Shown: positions 26,244 through 35,835, counted from the first letter of the stretch. The stretch is 51,726 bases of DNA from Aphanocapsa lilacina HA4352-LM1 (GCA_019359725.1 JAHHGR010000028.1:1-51726); one strand, 5' to 3'. The notes: generated from the letters alone by a model not told the origin. Numbers and translations: made by a program.

Positions 26244-27476
26244 TTACTCCGTGCGAAGGGCGACGATCGGGTCGAGCCGGGCAGCCCGGCGGGCCGGGAA
26301 AACTCCAAAAAATAGACCGATGCCGGTGGCCACACCCACGGCTAAAAAGACGGCCATGGGCGTCACCTCAGGCTTAATGGGGCTCAGCGCCCCCACCAGG
26401 GCGGCGGTTCCCCAGCCGAGGCCCAGACCAATCAGGCCGCCCAACACCGAGATGAGCACCGCTTCGATCACAAACTGGGCGAGGATCACGCCTTCGCTGG
26501 CGCCGAGGGCTTTTCTGAGGCCAATCTCGCGGGTGCGCTCGGTCACCGAGACCAGCATGATGTTCATGATATTGATGCCGCCCACCAGCAGGGCAATCGC
26601 GGCAATCAACCCCAGCATGACCGTGAGCCCGGCGGCGATGGCATTGAACACGTTGAGAATTTCCTGGGCGTTGCCGACAAAAAAGTCGTCCTCAGCGGTG
26701 ATCTGGTGGCGGGCGCGCAGCAGGTTGGTCACCTGAAAGGTGACCGCTTCGATGGTTTCGCCCGGCTTGGTCTCCAGAAAAATGATCCTGACCCGCCGAC
26801 CGAAGGGGGTGACATTGGCGATGAGCGATTCCTCCACGACGGTGAAGGGCATGATGGCGCCGCGCTCCAGAAATTGCAAATAGCCTCGAAAAGCCCCCGA
26901 GCGCTTCTCCAGCACACCAATTACGGTCATCGTCCGGCCGTTGACCAGAATTTGTTTGCCCACCGGCTGCTCGGCGCCAAAGAGTTCATCGGCGATCTCC
27001 TCGCCCAGGACCGCCACCCGGGCGCGCTGCTGTACCTCTTGGTCGGTAAAAAACCGTCCCTTGCGGATTGACCAGTTGAGGATGCGCGCCAGTTCGGGCT
27101 CCATGCCGTAGATGCGGCCGTCGGCGTCTTTGTTGTTCCAGACGACGCGCCCGTTCTCAGACAGAATGCCCGACGCCCGGCTGATGGCGCCAATCTGGGT
27201 GCGCAGGGCCTCCATGTCCTCGACGGTGAGGGGCTTGATGCGGCGGTCGGTGTTCTGGGTGAGGCCGTCGGGAGGGCGGTCCTCGCTCACCACCACGACG
27301 TTGGTGCCGAAGCTGCGGAACTGGTCTTTGACAAATTTTTGGGTGCCCACGCCAATCGCCACGATGAGCACCACCGAACCGACGCCGATGATCAGCCCCA
27401 GCATCGTGAGCACCGAGCGCAACCAGTTGGCCCACAGAGCCACCGCCGCGATTTTCAGGTTCTCAAGCCACGACAT
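26244..27476 (-). CDS. MacB-type ABC transporter permease (second of two)
   Basis: 410 aa from the ATG at 27476, with AAGGAG seven bases upstream. The layout is one N-terminal helix (LRSVLTMLGLIIGVGSVVLIVAIGVG), a large periplasmic MacB_PCD domain and three C-terminal helices of the FtsX domain (TVMLGLIAAIALLVGGINIMNIMLVSV with TERTREIGLRKALGAS). The end FFGVFPARRAARLDPIVALRTE is identical in the neighbouring permease, so the two are tandem paralogues and probably form a heterodimer. The gap to the upstream permease gene is 20 nt. Confidence 0.92.
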   Translation of the reverse strand: MSWLENLKIAAVALWANWLRSVLTMLGLIIGVGSVVLIVAIGVGTQKFVKDQFRSFGTNVVVVSEDRPPDGLTQNTDRRIKPLTVEDMEALRTQIGAISRASGILSENGRVVWNNKDADGRIYGMEPELARILNWSIRKGRFFTDQEVQQRARVAVLGEEIADELFGAEQPVGKQILVNGRTMTVIGVLEKRSGAFRGYLQFLERGAIMPFTVVEESLIANVTPFGRRVRIIFLETKPGETIEAVTFQVTNLLRARHQITAEDDFFVGNAQEILNVFNAIAAGLTVMLGLIAAIALLVGGINIMNIMLVSVTERTREIGLRKALGASEGVILAQFVIEAVLISVLGGLIGLGLGWGTAALVGALSPIKPEVTPMAVFLAVGVATGIGLFFGVFPARRAARLDPIVALRTE

Positions 27477-27496
27477 CGGCAAACTCCTTGTAGGCG

Positions 27497-28696
27497 CTAT
27501 TCGGTTCGAAGGGCGACAATCGGATCGAGCCGGGCGGCGCGGCGGGCCGGGAAGACCCCAAAAAACAAGCCCGTCGCCACCGAGACCCCGAGGGCGAGCA
27601 CCACCGACCAGGGGGTGATCTCGGGCTTAAAGGGCGAGAACTGGCCGATGCCCACCGCCGCCGCCAGGCCCCAGGCCAGACCGATCAGACCGCCCAGCAC
27701 CGACAGGAGCACCGCCTCGGTGACAAACTGGGCGAGGATCACTTCTTCGCTCGCGCCCAGGGCTTTTCTCAGGCCAATCTCGCGGGTGCGCTCGGTCACC
27801 GAGACGAGCATGATATTCATGATCCCGATGCCGCTCACCACCAGTGAGATGGCCGCCGTCAGCCCCAGCACCACCGTCACCCCAAGGGCGATGTTGTTAA
27901 ACAGATCGAGCGTCTCCTGGATGTTGCCGATCAAAAAATCGTCTTTGTCGGTGACGTCGTGGCGCAACCGGAGCAGGTTTTTGATCTCAAAGGTGACCTG
28001 GTCGATAGTCGAGTCGGCTTTGGTCGCCGCCAGAAAACCGCCCACTTTTTTGCCGAAAGGCGAATCGCTCGGGATCAAGCTCTCCAGCGCCAGGGGCAAC
28101 GGCACCAGCACCCCGCGATCCACGTCGATCCAGCCGCCGAAACTCGGACGGGTGACCCCTACGACGGTGAGCTGGCGATTGTTGACGACGATCGTCTTGC
28201 CGACGGGATCTTCAAAGCTAAAGAGCTTCTTGGCGAGGGTCTCGCCCAGGATGGCCACCCGCGCCCGGCTTTCGACCTCGCTCGGGCTGAAGAAGCGGCC
28301 TCTGGAGTAACTGAGGCGCGTGACGCGCTCGAGATTGGGGGGAACCCCGGTCAATTGCGCCTGGGACTTGCGCGCTCCCCAGGAGACCGAGGCGTTGCCC
28401 AGAGCCAGCGGAGCCACCGCTTCCACCGCGGGCGCCTGGGTGCGCACCGCCTCGACGTCGGCGAGGGTGAGGGGGCGGCGGCCCTTGGTGCGCGGACCGC
28501 CGTCGTAGACGCCTACGACGTTGGTGCCCAGGCCCCGAAACTGATCTTTGACGAAGTTCTGAGCCCCCACCCCGAGGGCAATCACCAGGATGACCGCCCC
28601 GACGCCGATGATCAGGCCCACCATCGTCAGGACTGTCCGCAGTCGATTGGCCCAGAGGGTCGCGGCGGCCAGTTTGAGATTCTCGTACCAGTCCAA
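27497..28696 (-). CDS. MacB-type ABC transporter permease (first of two)
   Basis: 399 aa from a TTG at 28696 (MDWYENLK), with GGAG eight bases upstream; no other start fits the N-terminal helix. Same plan as its downstream paralogue: helix LRTVLTMVGLIIGVGAVILVIALGVG, periplasmic domain, then TVVLGLTAAISLVVSGIGIMNIMLVSV and TERTREIGLRKALGAS. It lies 29 nt after the adaptor gene. Confidence 0.92.
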   Translation of the reverse strand: MDWYENLKLAAATLWANRLRTVLTMVGLIIGVGAVILVIALGVGAQNFVKDQFRGLGTNVVGVYDGGPRTKGRRPLTLADVEAVRTQAPAVEAVAPLALGNASVSWGARKSQAQLTGVPPNLERVTRLSYSRGRFFSPSEVESRARVAILGETLAKKLFSFEDPVGKTIVVNNRQLTVVGVTRPSFGGWIDVDRGVLVPLPLALESLIPSDSPFGKKVGGFLAATKADSTIDQVTFEIKNLLRLRHDVTDKDDFLIGNIQETLDLFNNIALGVTVVLGLTAAISLVVSGIGIMNIMLVSVTERTREIGLRKALGASEEVILAQFVTEAVLLSVLGGLIGLAWGLAAAVGIGQFSPFKPEITPWSVVLALGVSVATGLFFGVFPARRAARLDPIVALRTE

Positions 28697-28725
28697 GGCC
28701 GGATCTCCGAGTATTGCGCTGGGGC

Positions 28726-30036
28726 TTATCTAAAGTCGTTGCTCTTGCCCAGGACTTCCTCGATGTTGACATCGGGAGGCAACTTGGCAAAGAGTTTCTC
28801 GCCATCGCTCAGGCCGCTCAGGATCTGGGTTTTGTCCCCCAGGCTCACACCGGTGCCCACCTCGCGGTAGGTCGGGCCTTTTTGGGCGTCGGGGACCAGC
28901 ACGCCGGTTTTGCCGTCGCGGGTGATCAGTGCTGTCGTCGGTACCACCAGCACGCCGCTCACCCGGCCCGCGACGAAGTTGACCGTCACGTTCAGGCGCG
29001 ATTTGAGGGTGCGGGCCGCTTCGTCATCCAGGCGCACGCGCACCTGAAACTGGGTGATGCCGCTTTCGGTGACCGCCTCGGGGGCCACCAGCCGCACGGT
29101 GCCCTTAAAGACGGTACCCGGGTAAGCCGAGGTGGTAATTTGCACCGGCTGGCCCACCTTGATGCGGGCGATGTCCGACTCGGCCACGGTGGCGAGCACC
29201 TCCAGCCGGTCAATCAGCAGCAAGATCGAACTGGAGTTGGCCGAATCGCCCGAGGTGTTGACCGTGGGCGAGACGAACGCCCCCGGCTGGGCGTAGCGCT
29301 GGGAGATGATGCCCGAGAAGGGCGCCCGGATGGTCAGATCCGCAAGGCGCGTCCGGTTGTTGCGGTAGGTCGCCTCGGCCTGGTCGAGCCGGGCCTTGGC
29401 CGCGAGCACCTGTTCGTTGCGGGTGCCGGCTTTGTAGAGGTTGAATTTTTCCTGGGCCGCCTTGAGGGCGTCCTGGGCGCGGGAGAATTCTAGACGGCGG
29501 TTGATCACCTGGGTCTCGGCGATCGCCCGCTCGGTGAAAAGCCGCTCCTCGCGCACCAGGTTGTTGCCGGCAATGTCGACGTTGGCCTGGGCGGCGCGCA
29601 GATCCGCCCGTACCTGGTCTATCTCCTGGGGCCGAAAACCGTTGCGCGCCTCCTGGTACTGCGCCGCGGCCAGATCGCGCGCCGCTTTGGCTGCCGCCAC
29701 TTCGCTGACGATCCGACTGGCATCCATCTGAGCGAGCACCTGCCCCTGGCGGACCGCGTCGCCTTGATCGACGTAGAGCTTCGTCAACAGGCCCGCCTCC
29801 TTGGGGCCGACGTTGACCTTGCGGTTGGGAGCCACCTGGCCCGCGGAGGTGATGCGCACGTCGGTGCTGATGCGCTCCGCGGCGGTCAGAAATTTCTCGA
29901 ACTTGGCTGCCGGATCGGGGCGGGCAATGGCAAACGTAAAGATCGCCACCGCTACGCCGACCACACCAATGCCCACAAGCAACCAGCGCCACAGCGCCGG
30001 CCATTTGAACTCAGCGTTCAGCTGGGATGTCGCCAT
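28726..30036 (-). CDS. Periplasmic adaptor (membrane fusion) protein of the MacA/DevB/HlyD type
   Basis: 436 aa, ATG at 30036 with GGAG ten bases upstream. One N-terminal membrane helix (residues 16-36, WLLVGIGVVGVAVAIFTFAI). Then lipoyl halves (NVGPKEAGLLTKLYVDQGDAV and TIRAPFSGIISQRYAQPGAFV) flank a long coiled coil with heptads (about 100-215), followed by beta-barrel and membrane-proximal domains. It would link the MacB-like pump to an outer-membrane channel; no TolC gene is in the window. First gene of a four-gene operon. Confidence 0.92.
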   Translation of the reverse strand: MATSQLNAEFKWPALWRWLLVGIGVVGVAVAIFTFAIARPDPAAKFEKFLTAAERISTDVRITSAGQVAPNRKVNVGPKEAGLLTKLYVDQGDAVRQGQVLAQMDASRIVSEVAAAKAARDLAAAQYQEARNGFRPQEIDQVRADLRAAQANVDIAGNNLVREERLFTERAIAETQVINRRLEFSRAQDALKAAQEKFNLYKAGTRNEQVLAAKARLDQAEATYRNNRTRLADLTIRAPFSGIISQRYAQPGAFVSPTVNTSGDSANSSSILLLIDRLEVLATVAESDIARIKVGQPVQITTSAYPGTVFKGTVRLVAPEAVTESGITQFQVRVRLDDEAARTLKSRLNVTVNFVAGRVSGVLVVPTTALITRDGKTGVLVPDAQKGPTYREVGTGVSLGDKTQILSGLSDGEKLFAKLPPDVNIEEVLGKSNDFR

Positions 30037-30344
30037 TCTGGTCTGCTCCCACTCGTTGCCACCATAGCCAGGCTAACAGGCGCCCGGCGGGCGCAGCTAG
30101 CGATAGTCCCGGTCCCCCTCCAACCAGTGAACAAAAAGTGGACACTATTTGAACTGGCTTCTCAAGGCCCATCCAGCGTACACCTGGACGAGCAACTCCG
30201 CCCAACCCCCGCCGGATCTACATCCTGGCCCAGGCAAACGCGCGGGAGTCCCGCGACTCCCGCCCGCGAAACGCCCAAGGACTTGCCTGAAATGTGTCAG
30301 AAAATGTAATAATTGCCGACTCACAAGAACTGATGCAAATGCAC
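30037..30344. other. Intergenic region with hairpins, 308 bp
   Basis: No gene is seen. It should hold the promoter of the efflux operon at the left part. A small palindrome AGTGGACACT lies inside a CCAGT/ACTGG pair around 30124-30160. A 9-bp GC-rich hairpin (GCGGGAGTC with GACTCCCGC, loop CCGC) at 30242-30263 lies about 80 bp past the methyltransferase stop on the minus strand; it has no T-run. Confidence 0.5.
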
Positions 30345-31217
30345 TCAAGGCTTGGTGAACTTGAGGGTCATCCGGTCGCTCTCGCCGATGGCCAGGTATT
30401 TCTCGCGGTCCTTCTCGCCCTGGCTGAGGGTGGGCGGCAAGGTCCAGACGCCGCCGACGTGATCACGGGTGTCCCTGGGGTTGGCGTTGATCTCGGACTT
30501 GGAGGTCAGCTTGAAACCGGCGGCTTCGATCTTTTTGATCACATAGTCTTCGGGCATATAGCCGGTCTTGATGCTCTCGGCGACGCTCACCCCCGGCCGG
30601 GCACGGTGCTCCTCGACGCCGAAGGTGCCGCCTTTTTTGAGCACTTTAAAGGCGGCAGCGTAGACTTTGTCCTCGTAGCCCGCCGCCGCCCAATTGTGGA
30701 TGTTGCGGAAGGTGAGCACCAGATCCGCCGAATTGTCGGGACCGAGGGTGAGGTTGTCGGGGGGAGCGACGAGGACGGTCTGTACTTTGCCGTAGGTCTT
30801 GGGGTCGGAGGCGAGCCTTTCGTTGAGGGCGCGGGCGCTGCGGGTCATGCCCGACTCTTTGGGGCCGTTGGCATCGAAGGTGCTCACCACCAGCTTGCCG
30901 CGCTCGGCGACCACCGGGGCGAGGATCGTCGTGTACCAGCCGCCGCCGGGCCACAATTCGACCACGGTCATCTCCGGGCGCAGCCCAAAAAACGTGAGCG
31001 TCTCCAGGGGATGGCGATAGGTGTCGCGGGCGCGCTGCTGCTCGGTGCGCACGGGGTTTGCCATCGCCGAGCGGATCTGCTGCTCGATGGCGGCGGTTGC
31101 CACCTGCTCGGCGCCCACCGCCGCCGGGCGACAGACGGCAAGCCCGGCGGCACCGGTGATCAGCAGCGCACCGGCCAGGAGGCCGGGCCACAACGGACGG
31201 AACCTGATATCGGCCAT
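30345..31217 (-). CDS. Exported SAM-methyltransferase-like protein
   Basis: 290 aa from the ATG at 31217. The N-terminal segment WPGLLAGALLITGAAGLAV followed by a polar stretch is a signal peptide or anchor. The methyltransferase fold shows as motif I VELWPGGGWYTTILAP, the acidic strand end VVSTFDANGP, and ADLVLTFRNIHNW. Such signal-bearing predicted methyltransferases (COG4798 type) occur in many bacteria with unknown role; SAM is not expected in the periplasm, so the real reaction is unclear. The upstream extension of the frame lacks protein character. Confidence 0.85.
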   Translation of the reverse strand: MADIRFRPLWPGLLAGALLITGAAGLAVCRPAAVGAEQVATAAIEQQIRSAMANPVRTEQQRARDTYRHPLETLTFFGLRPEMTVVELWPGGGWYTTILAPVVAERGKLVVSTFDANGPKESGMTRSARALNERLASDPKTYGKVQTVLVAPPDNLTLGPDNSADLVLTFRNIHNWAAAGYEDKVYAAAFKVLKKGGTFGVEEHRARPGVSVAESIKTGYMPEDYVIKKIEAAGFKLTSKSEINANPRDTRDHVGGVWTLPPTLSQGEKDREKYLAIGESDRMTLKFTKP

Positions 31218-31374
31218 GGGAAAAATCCTGTGGTGTATGTCCGCTTCTTCCAAGAAGAAATTATACCGAACGCGGTTCCCGCTGCGGTCACTCCCGGGGG
31301 TGGACGAGGGAGTTGACAAGCTTGTAACATATCCGTAGTATGGGCAGAATGTTTGATTTTGGAACCTCGCCCGA

Positions 31375-32556
31375 GTGAGCAGTAACGCGAACAACCCGCT
31401 GGCAAAGGGTTTGCTCGGGGCAGGCTGGCGTCCCCTGGGCCGCTCGCTGGACTGGGAGTACCTGGGGCATCTGGCCCTGCGCGATACCTGGAAGCTCAGC
31501 CAGAAGACCCTCGATATCGCAAGCGATCTGGCCGATGCCCTCAGCCGCCGCGACCATCCCTGGTGGGCCAACCTGCTGAACGTGTTCTCTGAGAACATGC
31601 AGTACGAACTGGACGAATATTGGGACTACATCACGCCAGAGCCCACCGCGCCCGACTACCGTTTCAAAGACACTCTGAGCATCGATCGGCCGGTGGTGCA
31701 GGCGGTGGGCCGCGAGAGCATTCCGATCGACTATGTGCTCAATCGGCTGCAGGAGACGGTGATTCTGCGCATTCTCGCTCTGTTGGGCCGCCCCGATTCG
31801 ATCACCCAGTACTATCTCGATCGCCACTTCGAGTTTCCGGTGGAGCAATTTGTCGACTGGGACCGGATGCTGGTGCCGGGGACGCTGTTTGCCTACTGGA
31901 GCGGGCACCAGGTGTGGCTCAAAATTTGCCTCTCCCAGCAGCAGGGCAAGCAGCAGTACAGCCTCATCGCCATCGAGCTTTTGCCGCTGATCAACAAGAC
32001 CGCCTACAACCTGGCGGTGATGCTGAGCGGTTACCAGAGCCGCATCGGCCGGCTGGCGAGCCCCTATCCGATTCGCTCGTTTCCGCCGCAGGTGCAGGCG
32101 TTTACCGACGCGGTGCAGCAGGCGGTGCTGGATGGGGATCATCTGGCGGTGCTGGTGCACGGCGAACCCGGGACTGGCAAAACCGCCTGGGCGCAGGCGG
32201 TGGCCAAAGAAATTCTGCAGCCGCTCGGGTTTGTAACGTTCATCCTCGACCACGACGCGGTCGAAAACTTCGCTCCGCCCGCTTACCTGGAGCGCGTCTG
32301 CCTGATTGTCAACGAAGCGGACAACCTCGCCCAAAATCGCGCGAGCGAAGTCGCCCAGGCCAGCGGCAAGACCGAGCACATCCTGGGTCTGCTCGACGGC
32401 ACGCTCTACAGGAGTGTCGTCGACGAGTCGGGTCTGTATGCCCGGCAGAAGCTGGTGGTCGTCCTCACCTGCAACACCACCGAGCGCCTCGACCCGGCGG
32501 TGCTGCGCAAGGGGCGCGTCGATCTCATCTCGCAATTTACCTATCGCTTTGTGTGA
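31375..32556 (+). CDS. AAA-type ATPase with a cyanobacterial N-terminal domain
   Basis: 393 aa, GTG start, no evident ribosome binding site. Residues 1-235 are an unrecognised domain (RDHPWWANLLNVFSENMQYE, PDSITQYYLDRHFEFPVEQF). The C-terminal third is a AAA core with Walker A VHGEPGTGKTAWAQAV, a Walker B-like strand CLIVNEADNL in which Asn takes the first acidic position, sensor 1 VVVLTCNTTERL and RKGRVDLI as the arginine-finger region. An unfoldase, motor or assembly chaperone is likely; the target is unknown. Its stop overlaps the next gene start by 4 nt. Confidence 0.85.
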   Translation: MSSNANNPLAKGLLGAGWRPLGRSLDWEYLGHLALRDTWKLSQKTLDIASDLADALSRRDHPWWANLLNVFSENMQYELDEYWDYITPEPTAPDYRFKDTLSIDRPVVQAVGRESIPIDYVLNRLQETVILRILALLGRPDSITQYYLDRHFEFPVEQFVDWDRMLVPGTLFAYWSGHQVWLKICLSQQQGKQQYSLIAIELLPLINKTAYNLAVMLSGYQSRIGRLASPYPIRSFPPQVQAFTDAVQQAVLDGDHLAVLVHGEPGTGKTAWAQAVAKEILQPLGFVTFILDHDAVENFAPPAYLERVCLIVNEADNLAQNRASEVAQASGKTEHILGLLDGTLYRSVVDESGLYARQKLVVVLTCNTTERLDPAVLRKGRVDLISQFTYRFV

Positions 32557-33110
32557 GCACCCAACCTGTGCCTGCTGCCCCGCCGCTAGTCGGCCGCTTC
32601 TGGCGGTTGTCCGTGGTCAGTGTGCTCTCCAACCTGATGGTGCCCCTGGCGGGGCTGATCAGCACGGCTTTTCTGGGGCACCTCCCGCAGGTGAGTTCCC
32701 TGGCGGGGGTGGCCCTGGCCACGGTGCTGTTCAACTATATCTACTGGACCTTCGGCTTTTTGCGCATGGGTACCACGGGGCTCACCGCCCAGGCGGCCGG
32801 GCAGGGCGACCGCGACCGGGTGTTGCTGGTGGCGGAACGGATCAAACGGCTCGCCCGCCATGCCATCTGGCTGCTGCCGGTGCTCGCGGTCGGTTCGCTC
32901 ACCTGGATGCTGGACGGCTACTTTCTGGGCCTCACCGAAAGCAAGATCCTGCGCACCTCGGCTATGGGGGCCGCCGTGGGTTTTGCGCCCCTTGCCGCGC
33001 TCGCCTGGCAGCAGCACTCGAAGCCATTGTTGTGGCTGGCCGTCACCGCTTACATGGTCGGCCGTCTGATCCCGCTCACTTTGCGGGTGGGAACGGTGGG
33101 CGACCGGTAG
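32553..33110 (+). pseudogene. MATE-family efflux transporter with large internal deletion
   Basis: 185 aa from a GTG at 32553. The N-terminal part (RFWRLSVVSVLSNLMVPLAG, TAFLGHLP, VALATVLFNYIYWTFGFLRMGTTGLTAQAAGQGD) matches the first helices of DinF-type MATE proteins. From about residue 100 it continues directly with what looks like the last helices (GYFLGLTESKILRTSAMGAAVGFAPLAALAWQ). About 250 central residues of the usual 430-450 are gone, in frame. It has too few helices to work as a normal MATE pump, so a pseudogene is likely, although the frame is intact. It overlaps the AAA gene. Confidence 0.75.
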
Positions 33111-33125
33111 GTCCGCAGGCTGTGC

Positions 33126-33314
33126 TCAAGAAGCGATCGCTTCAGGAACGGCCCGGATTTTCGAGTCGATGCAGTCGCGGGCGTGGTCCACAGCCGCCTC
33201 TTCGCTGGAGAAACAGAAGAAGCTCGGGTGGAACCGGCCGTCGGGAGCGATGCAATCAACTGCTATACCATTCCACTCCTCTCGAATAAGAATTTCCCAG
33301 CCTTTGTAGTCCAT
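33126..33314 (-). CDS. Small conserved-looking protein, unknown
   Basis: 62 aa (MDYKGWEILIREEWNGIAV, HPSFFCFSSEEAAVDHARDCID). Amphipathic alpha-beta pattern, no membrane segment. Similar short proteins occur in cyanobacteria, but no family is recognised with certainty. Its 3' end carries the 14-bp palindrome GAAGCGATCGCTTC, which contains the HIP1 octamer GCGATCGC common in cyanobacteria. It converges on the MATE remnant. Confidence 0.6.
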   Translation of the reverse strand: MDYKGWEILIREEWNGIAVDCIAPDGRFHPSFFCFSSEEAAVDHARDCIDSKIRAVPEAIAS

Positions 33315-33523
33315 GGTTCGACACCAGAGAGGTTCACATCCAGCATAGACTCAAGTGGATTTCTGTCGATACGTCCATCGTCGTATGCCTCTCGAAGTAC
33401 TGCGCAGTGTCGGCACCCACACTGGCGAGCCCCCTCCCCGTCAGACTGGCTGCAGTGTGAGGCGGGGTGCCCTAAGATCGCGTCGATCCCGCTGGGCGTC
33501 AAGCGGTCTATTTTTTGTCGCTC

Positions 33524-35818
33524 CTAGTCGGCCCGCTCCTGGGTCAGTTCCCGGCTCAGTGCGCGCGCCGCTTCCAGGCTGGTGTGCCGCAGACGCTCGA
33601 AGGTGGAGAGGGCCTGCTCGGCTAGATCCCGCGCCTCGGGGCGGCGCTCGAGGCGGGCCAGGACCCGGGCAAGCCGAAACTGGCCCTCTGCCACCAGGTC
33701 GCGGCGGTGGATGGCCTCGGCCAATCCCAGTCCTTCTTGCAGCCAGCGCTGCGCCAGGGGCAGATCCTGCCGGTGCAGGGCGACCAGGCCCAGGTTGAGG
33801 GCGATGCTCGCGCGCTCCTCCTGCAGCTTGTGGGCCTGGGCGTAGGCCTGCTGGTAATAAGTGTGGGCGCGATCGTAATCTTTGCGGTCGCAGGCGACGC
33901 CGCCCAGGTCGTTGAGGACGGTGGCCAGCTGGCGCACGCTGCCCTGGGCGCGGCAGTAATAGAGCACCGCCTGCAGGTGGACCTCGGCGCGGTCGAAGTC
34001 GCCGCGGGCGCGGGCGCGCAGACCCTCCCAGCGCTGCCGGTAGATGTCCACCTCGTCTTTGATGCCGCACTGGGCCGCCGCGTACAGCAGCCGCTGCATC
34101 CAGCGCTCGGCCTCCTCCGGTTCGTTGCGCGCGTAGGGGCCGTAGACCCACACCAGGCACTGGGCACCCCACACCGCCCCCAGCCACTGCTCGGTGGCGG
34201 TGGCGATATCGAAACTTTGTTTGCCTATCTGCACCAGTTCGTTCCAGTAACCGCGAAACCACAAAAACCGGCGCAGCACCCGAATCAGCTCCGGCAGCAT
34301 CGCGGCGGCGCGCTTTTGCAGCGGCGTGAAGCCGTTGCCGCCCGTCTCCTGCAACCACATCAGGCAACCTTCGAGGTTGGGCCACTCCGCCTCCAGCCGC
34401 TCGTAACCGGCAAAATCCTCGGGATGGTCGCCGCCGTGGGCGCGGGCGAAGGCGAGACAGGCCTGGGCGTAGCGAAAGCCCGTCTCGGTGTCGACGCGGG
34501 TGCGCGCGAGGGCACGGGTCAGGGGCAACAGGTGAAAGCGCTCGTGCTCCGCTTCGCTCTCGGCGAGGGACAACAACACCAACCGCTCGCAGGCGGCGCG
34601 CACCGCTTCGCTGTCCAGGCCGCTGGCCGCCGCGAGCAAATCGAGCGACGCCGGGGCGCGAAACAGCGCCAGAGCCGCAAACACCCACTGATCGGCCGGG
34701 CTTGTCTGCGCAAGCGCCTCAGCAAAGACAAAGCCGTGCAGATCGCTGGTCATGGCGGCCTGACCCAGCAGATCCAGTACCCGCGCAAAGCTGTAGTCTT
34801 TTTCGGTGATCAGGCGCACGGTCCAGCGCAAGGCCAGCGGTGAACCGCCCGCCGCCTCGTACAGTTTCTGGGTGCCCACTTCGCCCAGGGTGTCGATCAG
34901 TTCGCGCACAGCCGCATCGCCCTCAGCCAAGCGGCCGAACAATTCGCGGGCCGTCTGCCAGGGCAGCCGGTCGAGGCGGACAGTCACCGCACTCTCACCG
35001 GAGCGTCGGCGGCTGGTGACGATCGCCTTGCAGTCGCGCGGCAGGCGCCTGAGAAATTCGCCCACCTCCTGGCGATCCTCAGCGCTCAGTGTTTCGAGAT
35101 TGTCGAGCACCAGCAGGGCGCGGGTGCCCTGCAAGGCGCGCTCCAGGTGCTGGCGCTTTTGTGAGGTCGAACTCAGCCGGTGCACTTCGGTGCCCAGCAG
35201 CCGACCCAACTCGTCGAGCAGCGCATCGAGGGAAGTCGGAGCCAGGGTATCCTTCTGGACGCCGCGGGGGGTGAGCACCGTCGTCTTGGCACTCACCCAC
35301 AGGTAGGCGCCGAAGCAGCCTTCGCGACGGCAGAAGTGGGCCACCGCGAGCGCCAGTGAAGTCTTGCCCAGTCCCCCCTGCCCGTCGATCACCACCCCCC
35401 AGCCGCGCTCCTGGGGGCTGAGTCCCTCCAGGCACTGGGCCATTTCTGCCTCCCGCCCCACGAACAGGTCGCCGGGTGGCAAATTATCGACCAGGGGGGC
35501 GAGGTTGGCGGCCGGAACCGCCGTCGCCGGGGCCAAGCGCGCCAGGCAATCCTCGAGGCGGTCGCAGCGGTCGAGTTGCCGGTCCACATCGATGAGCAGC
35601 TCTTTGAGGGCCGGGCTCATCGGATAGTCGGCGGCCAATCCGTCCAGGTCGTGCAGGAGCACGCGCGCCAGGCGCAACTGTCTTCCGAGTTTTTTGCTTT
35701 GATCGAGCAGGACCGGATGGCGCTGCTTTTCGATGCCGTCGATGGCGTCGTCCAGTTCGTCAAGCAACGCCCGCGCCCGCTTGTATTCGCGCGTCAGGTT
35801 GCCAAAAGCCTCTTGCAT
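33524..35818 (-). CDS. STAND (NB-ARC-like) NTPase with TPR repeats
   Basis: 764 aa, ATG at 35818 with GGAG eight bases upstream. Residues 1-110 form a charged helical bundle with coiled-coil character, perhaps the output or adaptor domain. The NTPase follows: FVGREAEM at 119, Walker A DGQGGLGKTSLA (145-156), Walker B ALLVLDNLETL (234-244) and AIVTSRR, the NB-ARC sensor. A winged-helix region (about 370-430) comes next, then TPR repeats (about 520-750, for example VLNDLGGVACDRKDYDRAHTYYQQAY). STAND proteins act as switches that oligomerise on a signal, in regulation, cell death or phage defence. The coiled-coil gene upstream is its probable partner. Confidence 0.9.
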   Translation of the reverse strand: MQEAFGNLTREYKRARALLDELDDAIDGIEKQRHPVLLDQSKKLGRQLRLARVLLHDLDGLAADYPMSPALKELLIDVDRQLDRCDRLEDCLARLAPATAVPAANLAPLVDNLPPGDLFVGREAEMAQCLEGLSPQERGWGVVIDGQGGLGKTSLALAVAHFCRREGCFGAYLWVSAKTTVLTPRGVQKDTLAPTSLDALLDELGRLLGTEVHRLSSTSQKRQHLERALQGTRALLVLDNLETLSAEDRQEVGEFLRRLPRDCKAIVTSRRRSGESAVTVRLDRLPWQTARELFGRLAEGDAAVRELIDTLGEVGTQKLYEAAGGSPLALRWTVRLITEKDYSFARVLDLLGQAAMTSDLHGFVFAEALAQTSPADQWVFAALALFRAPASLDLLAAASGLDSEAVRAACERLVLLSLAESEAEHERFHLLPLTRALARTRVDTETGFRYAQACLAFARAHGGDHPEDFAGYERLEAEWPNLEGCLMWLQETGGNGFTPLQKRAAAMLPELIRVLRRFLWFRGYWNELVQIGKQSFDIATATEQWLGAVWGAQCLVWVYGPYARNEPEEAERWMQRLLYAAAQCGIKDEVDIYRQRWEGLRARARGDFDRAEVHLQAVLYYCRAQGSVRQLATVLNDLGGVACDRKDYDRAHTYYQQAYAQAHKLQEERASIALNLGLVALHRQDLPLAQRWLQEGLGLAEAIHRRDLVAEGQFRLARVLARLERRPEARDLAEQALSTFERLRHTSLEAARALSRELTQERAD

Positions 35819-35835
35819 GGTCCATTCTCCAGTTC

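Noticed and set aside
33263..33502. 79-residue minus-strand frame between the small unknown gene and the STAND gene
   Set aside because: Its second half is an out-of-frame reading of the 33126-33314 gene and it has no recognisable motif or ribosome binding site.
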